Of a DNA stretch of 64,000 nucleotides, positions 1 to 15,077 are shown piece after piece; the stretch's first letter is position 1, and each line of letters begins with the position of its first letter. This stretch comes from Arthrobacter sp. Marseille-P9274 (GTDB taxonomy: Bacteria > Actinomycetota > Actinomycetes > Actinomycetales > Micrococcaceae), in assembly GCF_946892675.1 (NCBI RefSeq), contig NZ_CAMPOV010000001.1, forward strand, positions 1,090,033 to 1,154,032. The letters are read 5' to 3'. A model generated the notes under the pieces. The model made no database searches. It saw only the letters and a list, made by a program, of their open reading frames with translations, and was not told the DNA's origin. A program made the position numbers and the translations under genes.

Positions 1-1
1 G

Positions 2-2770
<2,769 letters not shown>

Positions 2771-2790
2771 CACCACCGCTGGACGACGTA

Positions 2791-2843
2791 CGACGCTGAG
2801 GTACCCGCCCCGCTTTGGGCGGGCACCCGGCGTCGTCCTTTTT
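2791..2843 (+). terminator. Intrinsic terminator after argH
   Basis: A GC-rich hairpin with arms GTACCCGCCC (2801-2810) and GGGCGGGCAC (2817-2826), extended by outer GACGC/GCGTC pairing, is followed by CTTTTTA. It closes the arginine operon before the next gene at 2940. Confidence 0.8.
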
Positions 2844-2939
2844 ACCGGCCGGAAGGACGAGGTTACCCGCCGGTAACAACGGTCTTTGGGGTAGTTTGTG
2901 ACTCGAAGCCCCGAGTCAACCGAAGCGGAGGATGTGACG

Positions 2940-3941
2940 ATGACGACGCTGAGTTCGCATGAGGAGAAGGCGGTCCCCTCCGGGCGGATCGAACGGGTGG
3001 ATTCGGACTACGTGCTGGCCTTCGACCGGCAAATCGACTACCCGCGCCGCTACATCTGGAGCCTCCTGACGGAACCGGACCAGCTGGCCAAGTGGCTGGG
3101 CAAGCCCATTTCCGGGTTCGAACTGGGGCAGCCCTACGAGCTGGATGTCGGCGGGGGAGCAGTCACCGGAACGGTCCTGCAGCTGAATCCGCCGTTGAGC
3201 CTCCAGTTCACCTGGGAAGACGAACTCGGCGACGAGTCCGTGATCGAATGGCGGACGCTGGACAGCAGCGGCGGAACCCTGCTGCAGTTCCGGTCCCGGG
3301 CCGAGAACCGCGACTTCCTGACCGAAGGCAGCGCCGGCTGGGACACGCTCCTGGACGCGCTCGAGGAGGTGGCGGCCGGCCGGACCCCGCAGCCGCAACC
3401 GGGCCGCTGGGACCAGCTGCGCGACGCCTACGCGCGCGAGTATTCGCTCTCGAACACCATGGGCAACCTGGACAAGGACTCCGGACACCCGTGCATCGGC
3501 TTCGAGCGGCTGCTGCCGGCGGACCGCGAAACCGTCTGGCAGGCGCTGACAGAGGAGCCGCAGTTCTCCCGCTGGCTGGCGCCCGGAAGCCTCGAGCTGC
3601 AGGCCGGGGGCGGCATTCGGCTGGACTTCGACACGTTCATCATGGAGGGCGACGTCACCTACGTGCAGAACGGCCAGGGGCTCGAGCACAGCTGGCGGAG
3701 TCCCGAAGTCCAGGACAGCGCGGTCCACTGGCTGCTGGAGGGCGGCAACGGCCGGACCCTGCTGAAGCTGCGGCACAACCTCAGGTCGCCTGCCCGCGCG
3801 GCCGAGCTGCTGGCGTTCTGGCACCACAGGCTGGACGGCCTGGCCGTGATGCTCTCCGGCGGCGAAGTCCATCTTTCGGCGCACCGGCTGGAGGCCCTGA
3901 CCCACTTCTACCGGCGGCAGACCGGCGGCACCCAGCCGTAG
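2940..3941 (+). CDS. Tandem SRPBCC (AHSA1-like) domain protein
   Basis: A 333-residue protein built from two consecutive START/Bet v1-like (SRPBCC, AHSA1-type) units. The first spans about residues 15-150 and has the typical start with an FDRQIDYPRRYIWSLLTEPD helix. The second spans about 180-310 and repeats the pattern (FERLLPADRETVWQALTEEP). Each unit has the fold's W-x-x-W/F-rich strands. Such domains bind hydrophobic ligands; the substrate here cannot be named. The ATG at 2940 is chosen because GGAGG lies about 9 bases upstream; a GTG at 2898 is possible but lacks a good site. The stop overlaps the next gene's GTG by one base (TAGTG), implying coupling to the DNA glycosylase. Confidence 0.85.
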   Translation: MTTLSSHEEKAVPSGRIERVDSDYVLAFDRQIDYPRRYIWSLLTEPDQLAKWLGKPISGFELGQPYELDVGGGAVTGTVLQLNPPLSLQFTWEDELGDESVIEWRTLDSSGGTLLQFRSRAENRDFLTEGSAGWDTLLDALEEVAAGRTPQPQPGRWDQLRDAYAREYSLSNTMGNLDKDSGHPCIGFERLLPADRETVWQALTEEPQFSRWLAPGSLELQAGGGIRLDFDTFIMEGDVTYVQNGQGLEHSWRSPEVQDSAVHWLLEGGNGRTLLKLRHNLRSPARAAELLAFWHHRLDGLAVMLSGGEVHLSAHRLEALTHFYRRQTGGTQP

Positions 3942-4567
3942 TGGACGCCGCACTGCTGCAATGGCTCGCGCGGTCAGCGGTCGACGTCGCGCCCGGACTG
4001 CTGGGGGCCAGACTCGCCAGTACGACGGCGGAAGGCACGGTGGGCGTGCGCATCACCGAAGTGGAGGCATACCTGGGGGAGCACGATCCCGGGTCGCACG
4101 CCTTCCGGGGCCAGACCAACCGCAACAAGGCCATGTTCGGTCCGGCCGGGCACATCTACGTCTACTTCACCTACGGCATGCACCATTGCGTGAACATCGT
4201 CTGCGGACATCCCGGCCAGGCGACCGGAGTGCTGATCCGCGCCGGCGAAGTCGTAGACGGGGTGCCGCTGGCCGAACGGCGCCGGCCCTCCGCCCGCGGC
4301 GCGCTGGAACTGGCCAGGGGCCCGGCCCGGCTGGCGCAGGCGCTGGGGCTGACGCTGGCGGACAACGGCCGGGCCTTCGTGCCCGGCGAACTCGAGCTGC
4401 ACCTGCCGCCGGTGCCGGCCCCGGCCGCCCATGTCCGGAGCGGGCCGCGGGTAGGCGTCAGCGGCGAAGGCGGCTCGGAGAATTATCCGTGGCGGTTCTG
4501 GCTGGAAGGCGAAAAGACCGTCTCGCCCTACCGGTCCGCCAAGCCGCGTCGCCGCAGCGCCGACTGA
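3941..4567 (+). CDS. mpg: 3-methyladenine DNA glycosylase (AAG/MPG family)
   Basis: Base-excision repair glycosylase that removes alkylated purines. The 208-residue protein belongs to the mammalian-AAG-like family: ITEVEAYLG carries the catalytic Glu, followed by DPGSHAFRG, NRNKAMFGPAGHIYVYFTYG and a conserved C-terminal GPRVGVS. The length matches bacterial members. The start is GTG at 3941, sharing a base with the upstream stop codon, and translation is probably coupled to the SRPBCC gene. The ORF remains open far upstream in this frame because of high GC, but that part overlaps the preceding gene. Confidence in the family is high; substrate range is inferred from family. Confidence 0.93.
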   Translation: MDAALLQWLARSAVDVAPGLLGARLASTTAEGTVGVRITEVEAYLGEHDPGSHAFRGQTNRNKAMFGPAGHIYVYFTYGMHHCVNIVCGHPGQATGVLIRAGEVVDGVPLAERRRPSARGALELARGPARLAQALGLTLADNGRAFVPGELELHLPPVPAPAAHVRSGPRVGVSGEGGSENYPWRFWLEGEKTVSPYRSAKPRRRSAD

Positions 4568-4585
4568 CCTGCCGGCCGGGGCAGG

Positions 4586-4591
4586 TAGGGT
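4586..4591 (+). promoter_or_regulatory. -10 box of a leaderless promoter for apt
   Basis: TAGGGT ends 6 bases before the GTG at 4598, so the transcript would begin at or next to the start codon. No convincing Shine-Dalgarno sequence is present. Confidence 0.6.
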
Positions 4592-4597
4592 AGACGG

Positions 4598-5137
4598 GTG
4601 CGAGAACGCTCTTCCGAACCTGTTGAACCGATCATTGGACGGCTCTCGGCTACCGTCCCGGACTATCCGCAGCCGGGCGTCGTCTTCCGCGACCTGACTC
4701 CGGTTTTCGCTGACGGCCCGGCCCTGCACAGCATCGTGCACGCGCTGATTGATCCGTTCGACGGCCAGTTCGACGCGGTGGCCGGGATCGAGGCCCGCGG
4801 CTTCCTGCTGGCCGCCGCCGGTGCCTACGCCTCGGGCACCGGGGTTGTCACCGTCCGTAAGAAGGGCAAGCTGCCCCGCCGCGTCTACTCGGAGGACTAC
4901 ACGCTGGAGTACGGCACCGCGACGCTGGAGCTGCACATGGACGACCTTCGTCCCGGCATGCGGGTGCTCATCCTCGACGACGTGCTGGCCACGGGCGGCA
5001 CGCTGGCCGCCTCGGCACGGTTGTTCGAACGCGCCGGCGTCCAGGTGTCCGGGTTCGGCGTGGTCCTGGAACTGGCGGGACTGCGCGGCCGGGCCAACCT
5101 CGCCGGCCGGCGGATCCGTTCCCTCGTCCGCGAGTAG
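4598..5137 (+). CDS. apt: Adenine phosphoribosyltransferase
   Basis: Purine salvage enzyme converting adenine and PRPP to AMP. The 179-residue protein has the family pattern: PDYPQPGVVFRDLTPVF near the N-terminus, GIEARGFLLA, VRKKGKLP, and the PRPP-binding loop VLILDDVLATGGTLAA (about residues 124-139) with its two acidic residues and TGGT. Length is normal. GTG at 4598 is taken as start because the ORF begins there and a TAGGGT box 6 bases upstream predicts a leaderless message. It stands 30 bp after the glycosylase gene and 107 bp before the helicase gene, which has its own -10 box. Confidence 0.94.
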   Translation: MRERSSEPVEPIIGRLSATVPDYPQPGVVFRDLTPVFADGPALHSIVHALIDPFDGQFDAVAGIEARGFLLAAAGAYASGTGVVTVRKKGKLPRRVYSEDYTLEYGTATLELHMDDLRPGMRVLILDDVLATGGTLAASARLFERAGVQVSGFGVVLELAGLRGRANLAGRRIRSLVRE

Positions 5138-5202
5138 GCACCCCGGTTTCCTGCCGTTCCCGCAGGTTTGCCAGCGGTTGAAGGAAAATTCACCCGCGGC
5201 AC

Positions 5203-5210
5203 TGTAAAAT
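5203..5210 (+). promoter_or_regulatory. Extended -10 box upstream of the HelD-like gene
   Basis: TGTAAAAT gives a near-consensus extended -10 element with a predicted start near 5217, between apt and the helicase gene. It also argues against the in-frame ATG at 5209, which lies inside it. Confidence 0.5.
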
Positions 5211-5244
5211 GGATGGTCTGCCTTTGCGGGAGGGGAACGGGAAA

Positions 5245-7503
5245 ATGCAGGAAACGGTTGCAGCTCACGCCGAACTTGGCCTTGAGCGCGAATATGTGGC
5301 GGGTTTGTACCGCCGGCTCGATGAACTCCGTGCCGAAAAGCAGGAGCAGCTCGACCGCGTCCGGCGCACCGGCGCAGTCGGATCCATGCAGAACATCTCG
5401 GAGCGCGACGCGTTCGCGACGATGTATGAAGACCGCCTTGAGCAGCTCAACGCCGTCGATGACCGGCTGGTCTTCGGCCGGCTGGACCTGGACGGCGGCG
5501 AGTCACGGTACATTGGCCGCATCGGCCTGAGCACCGCGGACCTGCAGCGGCTGATGGTGGACTGGCGCGCCCCGGAAGCCGGGGTCTTCTACCAGGCCAC
5601 GGCCTTCGAGCGCCAGGGCGTGCGCCGCCGGCGCCACCTTGTCCTCAAGGGGCGGGAAGTGAAGGCCATCGAGGACGACGTGCTGGACGCGTCGATGCTG
5701 ACGGACTCCAGCAGCCTGCAGGGCGAGGGCGCGCTGCTGGCCGCGCTGAATTCCAAGCGGACCGGCCAGATGTCGGACATCGTCGGAACGATCCAGGCCG
5801 AACAGGACCGGATCATCCGCAGCCCGATGCCGGGCGTGCTCGTCGTCCAGGGCGGCCCGGGCACGGGCAAGACGGCGGTGGCCCTGCACCGCGCTGCGTA
5901 CCTGCTCTACATGCACCGGGAGCGGCTGAAGTCGGCCGGCGTGCTGCTGGTCGGCCCGTCGAATTCCTTCATGAAGTACATCGAACGCGTCCTGCCCTCA
6001 CTGGGTGAAACCGGCGTCGTCATGTCGACCGTGGGCCGGCTCATGCCGGGCATCAACGCCGTCGCCGAGGCGGATCCCGCCGTGGCCGAGCTCAAAGGCC
6101 GCGCGTCCATGGCCAAGGTGGTCGCCCGCGCCGTCGCCAACCGCCAGCGCATTCCCGCCGGCCCGCGCAAGCTCAACGTCGAGGGGACCACGCTGACGCT
6201 GACGCCCCGGCAGGTGATCCGCGCGCGGGACAAGGCCCGGGCCACCGGCAAACCGCACAACGAAGCACGGACGAGCTTCGTCAAGATCCTGCTGCGCGAG
6301 CTCACGGAGCAGCTCACGGACGTGCTGAACAGGTCCGCCGGGGCCGGCAACAACACGGACCGCGCCTACCTGACCGAAGACGTCAGGACCTCCCGCGACG
6401 TGCGGATTGCGCTGAACCTGTGCTGGATGCCGCTGACTCCGGAGCAGCTGATCGGGGAGCTGTTCAGCAAGCCGACCCACCTTGAGGCCGCCGCCCCCAA
6501 TCTCACCGAGCAGGAACGCGCCTTGCTGCTGCGGCCGCGGGACGCCGCCTGGACGGAGGCGGACGTTGCCCTGCTGGATGAGGCGGCGGAACTCCTCGGC
6601 CCGATGGACGCCTCGGCCGGCCGGGACCGGGCCCAGCGCGAGCACGACCGGGCCCGCGACGTGGCCAATGCGGAACAGTCGCTGAGGAACGTGGACGAGA
6701 TGCTGAAGGAAACCGGCATCGACGGCCTCGTCAGCGCCGAGGATCTGGCCGCCCATAACCAGGCCCAAGAGACACGCTTCACGGCCGCGGAACGTGCCGC
6801 CTCGGACCGGACCTGGGCGTTTGGACACATCATTGTGGACGAGGCACAGGAGCTTTCGGCGATGCAGTGGCGCCTGCTGATGCGGCGCTGCCCGCTGAAG
6901 TCGTTCACGATCGTCGGCGACATCGCGCAGACCAGCTCATCAGCTGGCGCGCAGTCGTGGCAGCAGGCGCTTGAGCCCTTCGCGAAGGACCGCTGGCGGC
7001 TGGAGGAGCTGACGGTCAACTACCGCACGCCCGCCCAGATCGCCGAGGCCGCGGTGCGCGTCGCCAACGCCGCCGGGCAGGTGGTCTCGGCGCCGAAGGC
7101 TGTCCGCGAAGGCCAGTGGGCACCCGTCGTCGACCGGGTGGACCACGGCGAGGTTGCCGCACACATGATGGACGCGGTGCCGCAGGAGCTGGGACTGCTC
7201 GACGGCGGCCTGCTGGCCGTCATCGCCGCCGAGCGCCGGGTTCCGCACCTGCGCCGGGCCCTGGCCGGGGCCTACGACGGCAGGGTCGGCGGCGGTGCCG
7301 GCGGGTTGGACCAGGACATCGCTGTCATAGGACCCAAGGAGGCCAAGGGCCTGGAGTTCGACGGCGTGCTGTTGCTTGAACCGGCGGAAATCCTCGAAGG
7401 TGCCGCCGGCCGGGTGGGAGACCTGTACGTGGCCATGACCCGGCCGACGCAGCGGCTGCGCGTCATCGCGGCACGCGATATCCCGGCAGGCTTGGAAGGC
7501 TGA
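5245..7503 (+). CDS. HelD-type UvrD-like helicase / RNA polymerase-associated ATPase
   Basis: A 752-residue superfamily I ATPase of the HelD/HelR group, which binds RNA polymerase and helps recycle stalled or free enzyme; some relatives confer rifamycin tolerance. An N-terminal coiled-coil-like charged segment (about 1-60, EREYVAGLYRRLDELRAEK) precedes a domain with DWRAPEAGVFY. Walker A is GGPGTGKT at about 203-210, Walker B IIVDEAQELS near 528, and the C-terminal helicase motifs include VNYRTPAQIAEA, GLEFDGVLL and YVAMTRPTQRLRV. The start at 5245 has GGGAGGGG about 9 bases upstream; the in-frame ATG at 5209 sits in the predicted -10 box. The neighbours are tyrS and the rRNA operon. A different role as a DNA helicase cannot be excluded. 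Confidence 0.88.
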   Translation: MQETVAAHAELGLEREYVAGLYRRLDELRAEKQEQLDRVRRTGAVGSMQNISERDAFATMYEDRLEQLNAVDDRLVFGRLDLDGGESRYIGRIGLSTADLQRLMVDWRAPEAGVFYQATAFERQGVRRRRHLVLKGREVKAIEDDVLDASMLTDSSSLQGEGALLAALNSKRTGQMSDIVGTIQAEQDRIIRSPMPGVLVVQGGPGTGKTAVALHRAAYLLYMHRERLKSAGVLLVGPSNSFMKYIERVLPSLGETGVVMSTVGRLMPGINAVAEADPAVAELKGRASMAKVVARAVANRQRIPAGPRKLNVEGTTLTLTPRQVIRARDKARATGKPHNEARTSFVKILLRELTEQLTDVLNRSAGAGNNTDRAYLTEDVRTSRDVRIALNLCWMPLTPEQLIGELFSKPTHLEAAAPNLTEQERALLLRPRDAAWTEADVALLDEAAELLGPMDASAGRDRAQREHDRARDVANAEQSLRNVDEMLKETGIDGLVSAEDLAAHNQAQETRFTAAERAASDRTWAFGHIIVDEAQELSAMQWRLLMRRCPLKSFTIVGDIAQTSSSAGAQSWQQALEPFAKDRWRLEELTVNYRTPAQIAEAAVRVANAAGQVVSAPKAVREGQWAPVVDRVDHGEVAAHMMDAVPQELGLLDGGLLAVIAAERRVPHLRRALAGAYDGRVGGGAGGLDQDIAVIGPKEAKGLEFDGVLLLEPAEILEGAAGRVGDLYVAMTRPTQRLRVIAARDIPAGLEG

Positions 7504-7509
7504 TAATTT
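7504..7509 (+). promoter_or_regulatory. -10 box of a leaderless promoter for tyrS
   Basis: TAATTT ends 7 bases before the GTG at 7517. With only 13 bp between the helicase stop and tyrS, a T-box or other leader is excluded. Confidence 0.55.
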
Positions 7510-7516
7510 AGGTCCC

Positions 7517-8827
7517 GTGTCAACGAATACGTTTCTGAGTTCCCAAAAGAATGATCCAGGCTTCGCCAATGTTTGGCAGGAGCTCAAATGGCGTGGCCTG
7601 GTCCAAGTTTCGACGGACGAGGCCGAGCTGGAAAAGCTGCTCGCCGGGGAGCCGGTCACGTACTATTGCGGGTTCGACCCGACGGCGCCCAGCCTGCACC
7701 TGGGCAACCTGGTGCAGCTGCTGACCATGCGGCGCCTCCAGCTGGCGGGCCACAGGCCCCTGGCGCTGGTGGGCGGTTCTACCGGCCTGGTCGGGGATCC
7801 CCGTCCGACGGCGGAGCGCACCATGAACACCAAGGAGACCGTCGCGGAGTGGGTCGGTTACCTGCAGGGTCAGGTGCAGCGGTTCCTGGACTTCGACGGA
7901 GCCAGCGCCGCCCGGATGGTGAACAACCTCGACTGGACGGCGCCGATGAGCGTGCTCGATTTCCTGCGGGACATCGGCAAGCACTTCAGGGTCGGCACGA
8001 TGGTCAAGAAGGACATCGTCGCCTCCCGCCTGAACTCCGACGAGGGGATCAGCTACGCAGAGTTCAGCTACCAGATCCTCCAGGGCATGGACTTCCTGGA
8101 ACTGTTCCGGCAGTACGGCTGCGTGCTGCAGACAGGCGGCTCGGACCAGTGGGGCAACCTGACCAGCGGCATCGACCTGATCCACAAGGTTGAGGGCAAG
8201 AGCGTGCATGCGGTCGGCACGCCCCTGATCACCAACGCGGATGGCACGAAGTTCGGGAAGAGCGAGGGCAACGCCATCTGGCTCGATGCCGCCATGTGCT
8301 CGCCCTACGCCATGTACCAGTTCTGGCTGAACACCGCCGATGCGGACGTGGTGCAGCGGCTGAAGGTGTTCACGTTCCGCAGCAAGGCGGACATCGAAGA
8401 GCTGGAACGGGCCGTTGCCGAACGGCCGCATACCCGCGAAGCGCAGCGCGCCCTCGCCTACGATGTGACCTCGATCGTCCACGGTGCCGAGGCAACGGAC
8501 AAAGTCATTGCCGCCTCCGCCGCCCTCTTCGGGCAGGGCGATCTCGCTGCGCTGGATGAGGCGACGCTCGTCGCCGCGACGGCTGAGCTGCCCAGTGCCG
8601 CGGCCGGCAACGGCGGGCTGAACATTGTCGACCTGCTGGTGGCCTCGGGGCTGGCGGCCAGCAATTCCGCGGCCCGCCGCACCATTTCCGAAGGCGGAGC
8701 CTACGTCAACAACGACAAGATCACCGATCCGGAAACCGTGATCGATTCCGCGAAACTCCTGCATGGCAAGTACCTGCTCATGCGCCGCGGCAAGCGCACG
8801 CTGGCCATGGTGGTCGCGGCGTCCTAG
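7517..8827 (+). CDS. tyrS: Tyrosyl-tRNA synthetase
   Basis: Charges tRNA-Tyr with tyrosine. The 436-residue class I synthetase has YYCGFDPTAPSLHLGN with the HIGH-type motif HLGN at about residue 61, the tyrosine-site segment GGSDQWGN, and the KMSKS-type loop KFGKS at about 245. The C-terminal S4 RNA-binding domain (about 370-432) includes the GGAYVNNDKI strand. Length is that of bacterial TyrRS type 1. The GTG at 7517 starts the ORF and is probably the 5' end of a leaderless mRNA. A very strong terminator at 8854-8918 isolates it from the rRNA operon downstream. Confidence 0.97.
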   Translation: MSTNTFLSSQKNDPGFANVWQELKWRGLVQVSTDEAELEKLLAGEPVTYYCGFDPTAPSLHLGNLVQLLTMRRLQLAGHRPLALVGGSTGLVGDPRPTAERTMNTKETVAEWVGYLQGQVQRFLDFDGASAARMVNNLDWTAPMSVLDFLRDIGKHFRVGTMVKKDIVASRLNSDEGISYAEFSYQILQGMDFLELFRQYGCVLQTGGSDQWGNLTSGIDLIHKVEGKSVHAVGTPLITNADGTKFGKSEGNAIWLDAAMCSPYAMYQFWLNTADADVVQRLKVFTFRSKADIEELERAVAERPHTREAQRALAYDVTSIVHGAEATDKVIAASAALFGQGDLAALDEATLVAATAELPSAAAGNGGLNIVDLLVASGLAASNSAARRTISEGGAYVNNDKITDPETVIDSAKLLHGKYLLMRRGKRTLAMVVAAS

Positions 8828-8853
8828 CCGGTTGTTCCCGCAGCGGGAACCAA

Positions 8854-8918
8854 CGAGCGGGCCCGGCCTGCTGCATCGTCCCATGAGGGCGGGCAGCAGG
8901 CCGGGCCCGCTCGGTTTT
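8854..8918 (+). terminator. Strong intrinsic terminator between tyrS and the rRNA operon
   Basis: A perfect 21-bp stem (8854-8874 with 8893-8913) and an 18-base loop are followed by GTTTTAG. A smaller perfect hairpin, GTTCCCGC/GCGGGAAC (8834-8850), lies just before it. The pair separates tyrS transcription from the rRNA promoters. Confidence 0.9.
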
Positions 8919-8939
8919 AGGGACGGATGCGGCGCCGAT

Positions 8940-8968
8940 TTGCGAACCGGTCGGGGGGCGTGTAATGT
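8940..8968 (+). promoter_or_regulatory. Candidate rRNA promoter P1
   Basis: TTGCGA (8940-8945), a 17-bp spacer and an extended -10 TGTAATGT (8961-8968). It is the first promoter-like element after the tyrS terminator, about 450 bp before the 16S gene. Confidence 0.6.
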
Positions 8969-9132
8969 CTTCTGAGTCGCCGCCGAGGCCGTGAAAACGG
9001 ACTACGAGCAGGCGGCCAAACCCCCTGAGAATTCAAAGTGGTTCGGTTATGCCCCGTGCAGAAGCCGGATATGCTTTGTAATTCGTCATGGGTTCATTCT
9101 TTTGGGAACGGAAAATCGCGAAAAACGCCGAT

Positions 9133-9162
9133 TTGACAGAAACAAAAAGGATGGAATAACTT
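9133..9162 (+). promoter_or_regulatory. Candidate rRNA promoter P2
   Basis: A consensus -35 TTGACA (9133-9138) followed 18 bases later by TAACTT (9157-9162), in an A-rich stretch. The perfect -35 makes this the stronger of the two candidates on sequence alone. Confidence 0.6.
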
Positions 9163-9242
9163 AGAAACATCGCAGCAAAGAAAAGCGAAACAATGCGAAC
9201 CGGAAACGGAACGCGGGTCTTCCAAAGTATTTGTTTGCTCCT

Positions 9243-9264
9243 GTTGTTTGAGAACTCAATAGTG
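9243..9264 (+). promoter_or_regulatory. boxA-like antitermination/processing element in rRNA leader
   Basis: GTTGTTTGAGAACTC followed by AATAGTG matches the conserved actinobacterial rRNA leader element (TTTGAGAACTC...). A second copy lies in the 16S-23S spacer at 11324-11345. Confidence 0.7.
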
Positions 9265-9420
9265 TGCCAAGTTTGTTGATACCAATTGTTTTATTGGTTG
9301 AATTATTGTCGTGGTGTGCCACCCCCGTGGTGTGCTGCGATGTTTTTTAGCCTGGATTTGAATTTTGTGCATGCCTGGCCGCCAATTTTCCTTGGTGGCG
9401 GGTGTGTGTCTGTTTGAACA

Positions 9421-14556
<5,136 letters not shown>

Positions 14557-14718
14557 ACACTAAACAATGAGTGCTACGCGTCCGCTATGTGGTTCCCAGA
14601 CAACAACCGTCGTCCAGGGAAAACACCATAATTGAATAACGTCCAGTCACCACGCAGGTACTGGCCGTAACCCGAACACTTCACACCCCCGGCAACCACC
14701 AGGGGGGCGTGAGAAAGA
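14557..14718 (+). other. 23S-5S spacer
   Basis: A 162-base spacer with no tRNA. It contains the 3' arm (14572-14608) of the 23S processing stem, complementary to 11320-11355. Confidence 0.7.
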
Positions 14719-14837
14719 GTTACGGCGGTCATAGCGCGGGGGAAACGCCCGGTCCCATTCCGAACCCGGAAGCTAAGACCCGCAGCGCCGATGGTACTGC
14801 ACCCGGGAGGGTGTGGGAGAGTAGGTCACCGCCGGAC
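14719..14837 (+). rRNA. rrf: 5S ribosomal RNA
   Basis: About 118 bases from GTTACGGCGGTCATAGCG to GGTCACCGCCGGACA. It has the terminal helix, the CCGAACCCGGAAGCTAAG loop segment and GGGAGAGTAGG. It is the last gene of the operon, followed by a hairpin terminator. Confidence 0.93.
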
Positions 14838-14851
14838 ACAACCACCACGAT

Positions 14852-14890
14852 GAGGGGCACCGCCAACGACGGCGGCGCCCCTCACCGCTT
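14852..14890 (+). terminator. rRNA operon terminator
   Basis: GAGGGGC-CCGCC paired with GGCGG-GCCCCTC (14852-14883) is followed by ACCGCTTT, 15 bases after the 5S end. Confidence 0.75.
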
Positions 14891-14952
14891 TAACCACCCC
14901 ACCCCACACCAGCCACATGCGGCCTTGGCACCGGTACGGCGTCGTACTCGAC

Positions 14953-14958
14953 TAGAAT
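14953..14958 (+). promoter_or_regulatory. -10 box upstream of the RGG-repeat gene
   Basis: TAGAAT about 120 bp before the ATG at 15078, in the gap after the rRNA terminator. A TTGGCA 22 bp upstream is too far for a good -35, so only the -10 is supported. Confidence 0.4.
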
Positions 14959-15077
14959 GGCCGTGGCGCACTGCGCCTTTTCTGATCTTTTCGATCACCC
15001 CCCAACCACAAGATAAACAGCGTACGGCGGCCGCCGGGTAGCAGAGATCTCCGGCCCGCATTGAGAGGAGCTCCGGC

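Larger units (their letters stand above)
8919..9420 (+). other. rRNA promoter and leader region
   Basis: No protein gene is visible in these 502 bases. The stretch is AT-richer than its surroundings, especially 9085-9345. It holds two promoter candidates (8940-8968 and 9133-9162), the boxA-like element at 9243-9264, and a hairpin CCGCCAA/TTGGTGGCGG near 9381-9401 just before the mature 16S end. Confidence 0.7.

Noticed and set aside
7504-7516. T-box or leader regulation upstream of tyrS
   Set aside because: Only 13 bp separate the helicase stop and the GTG, and a -10 box fills them.
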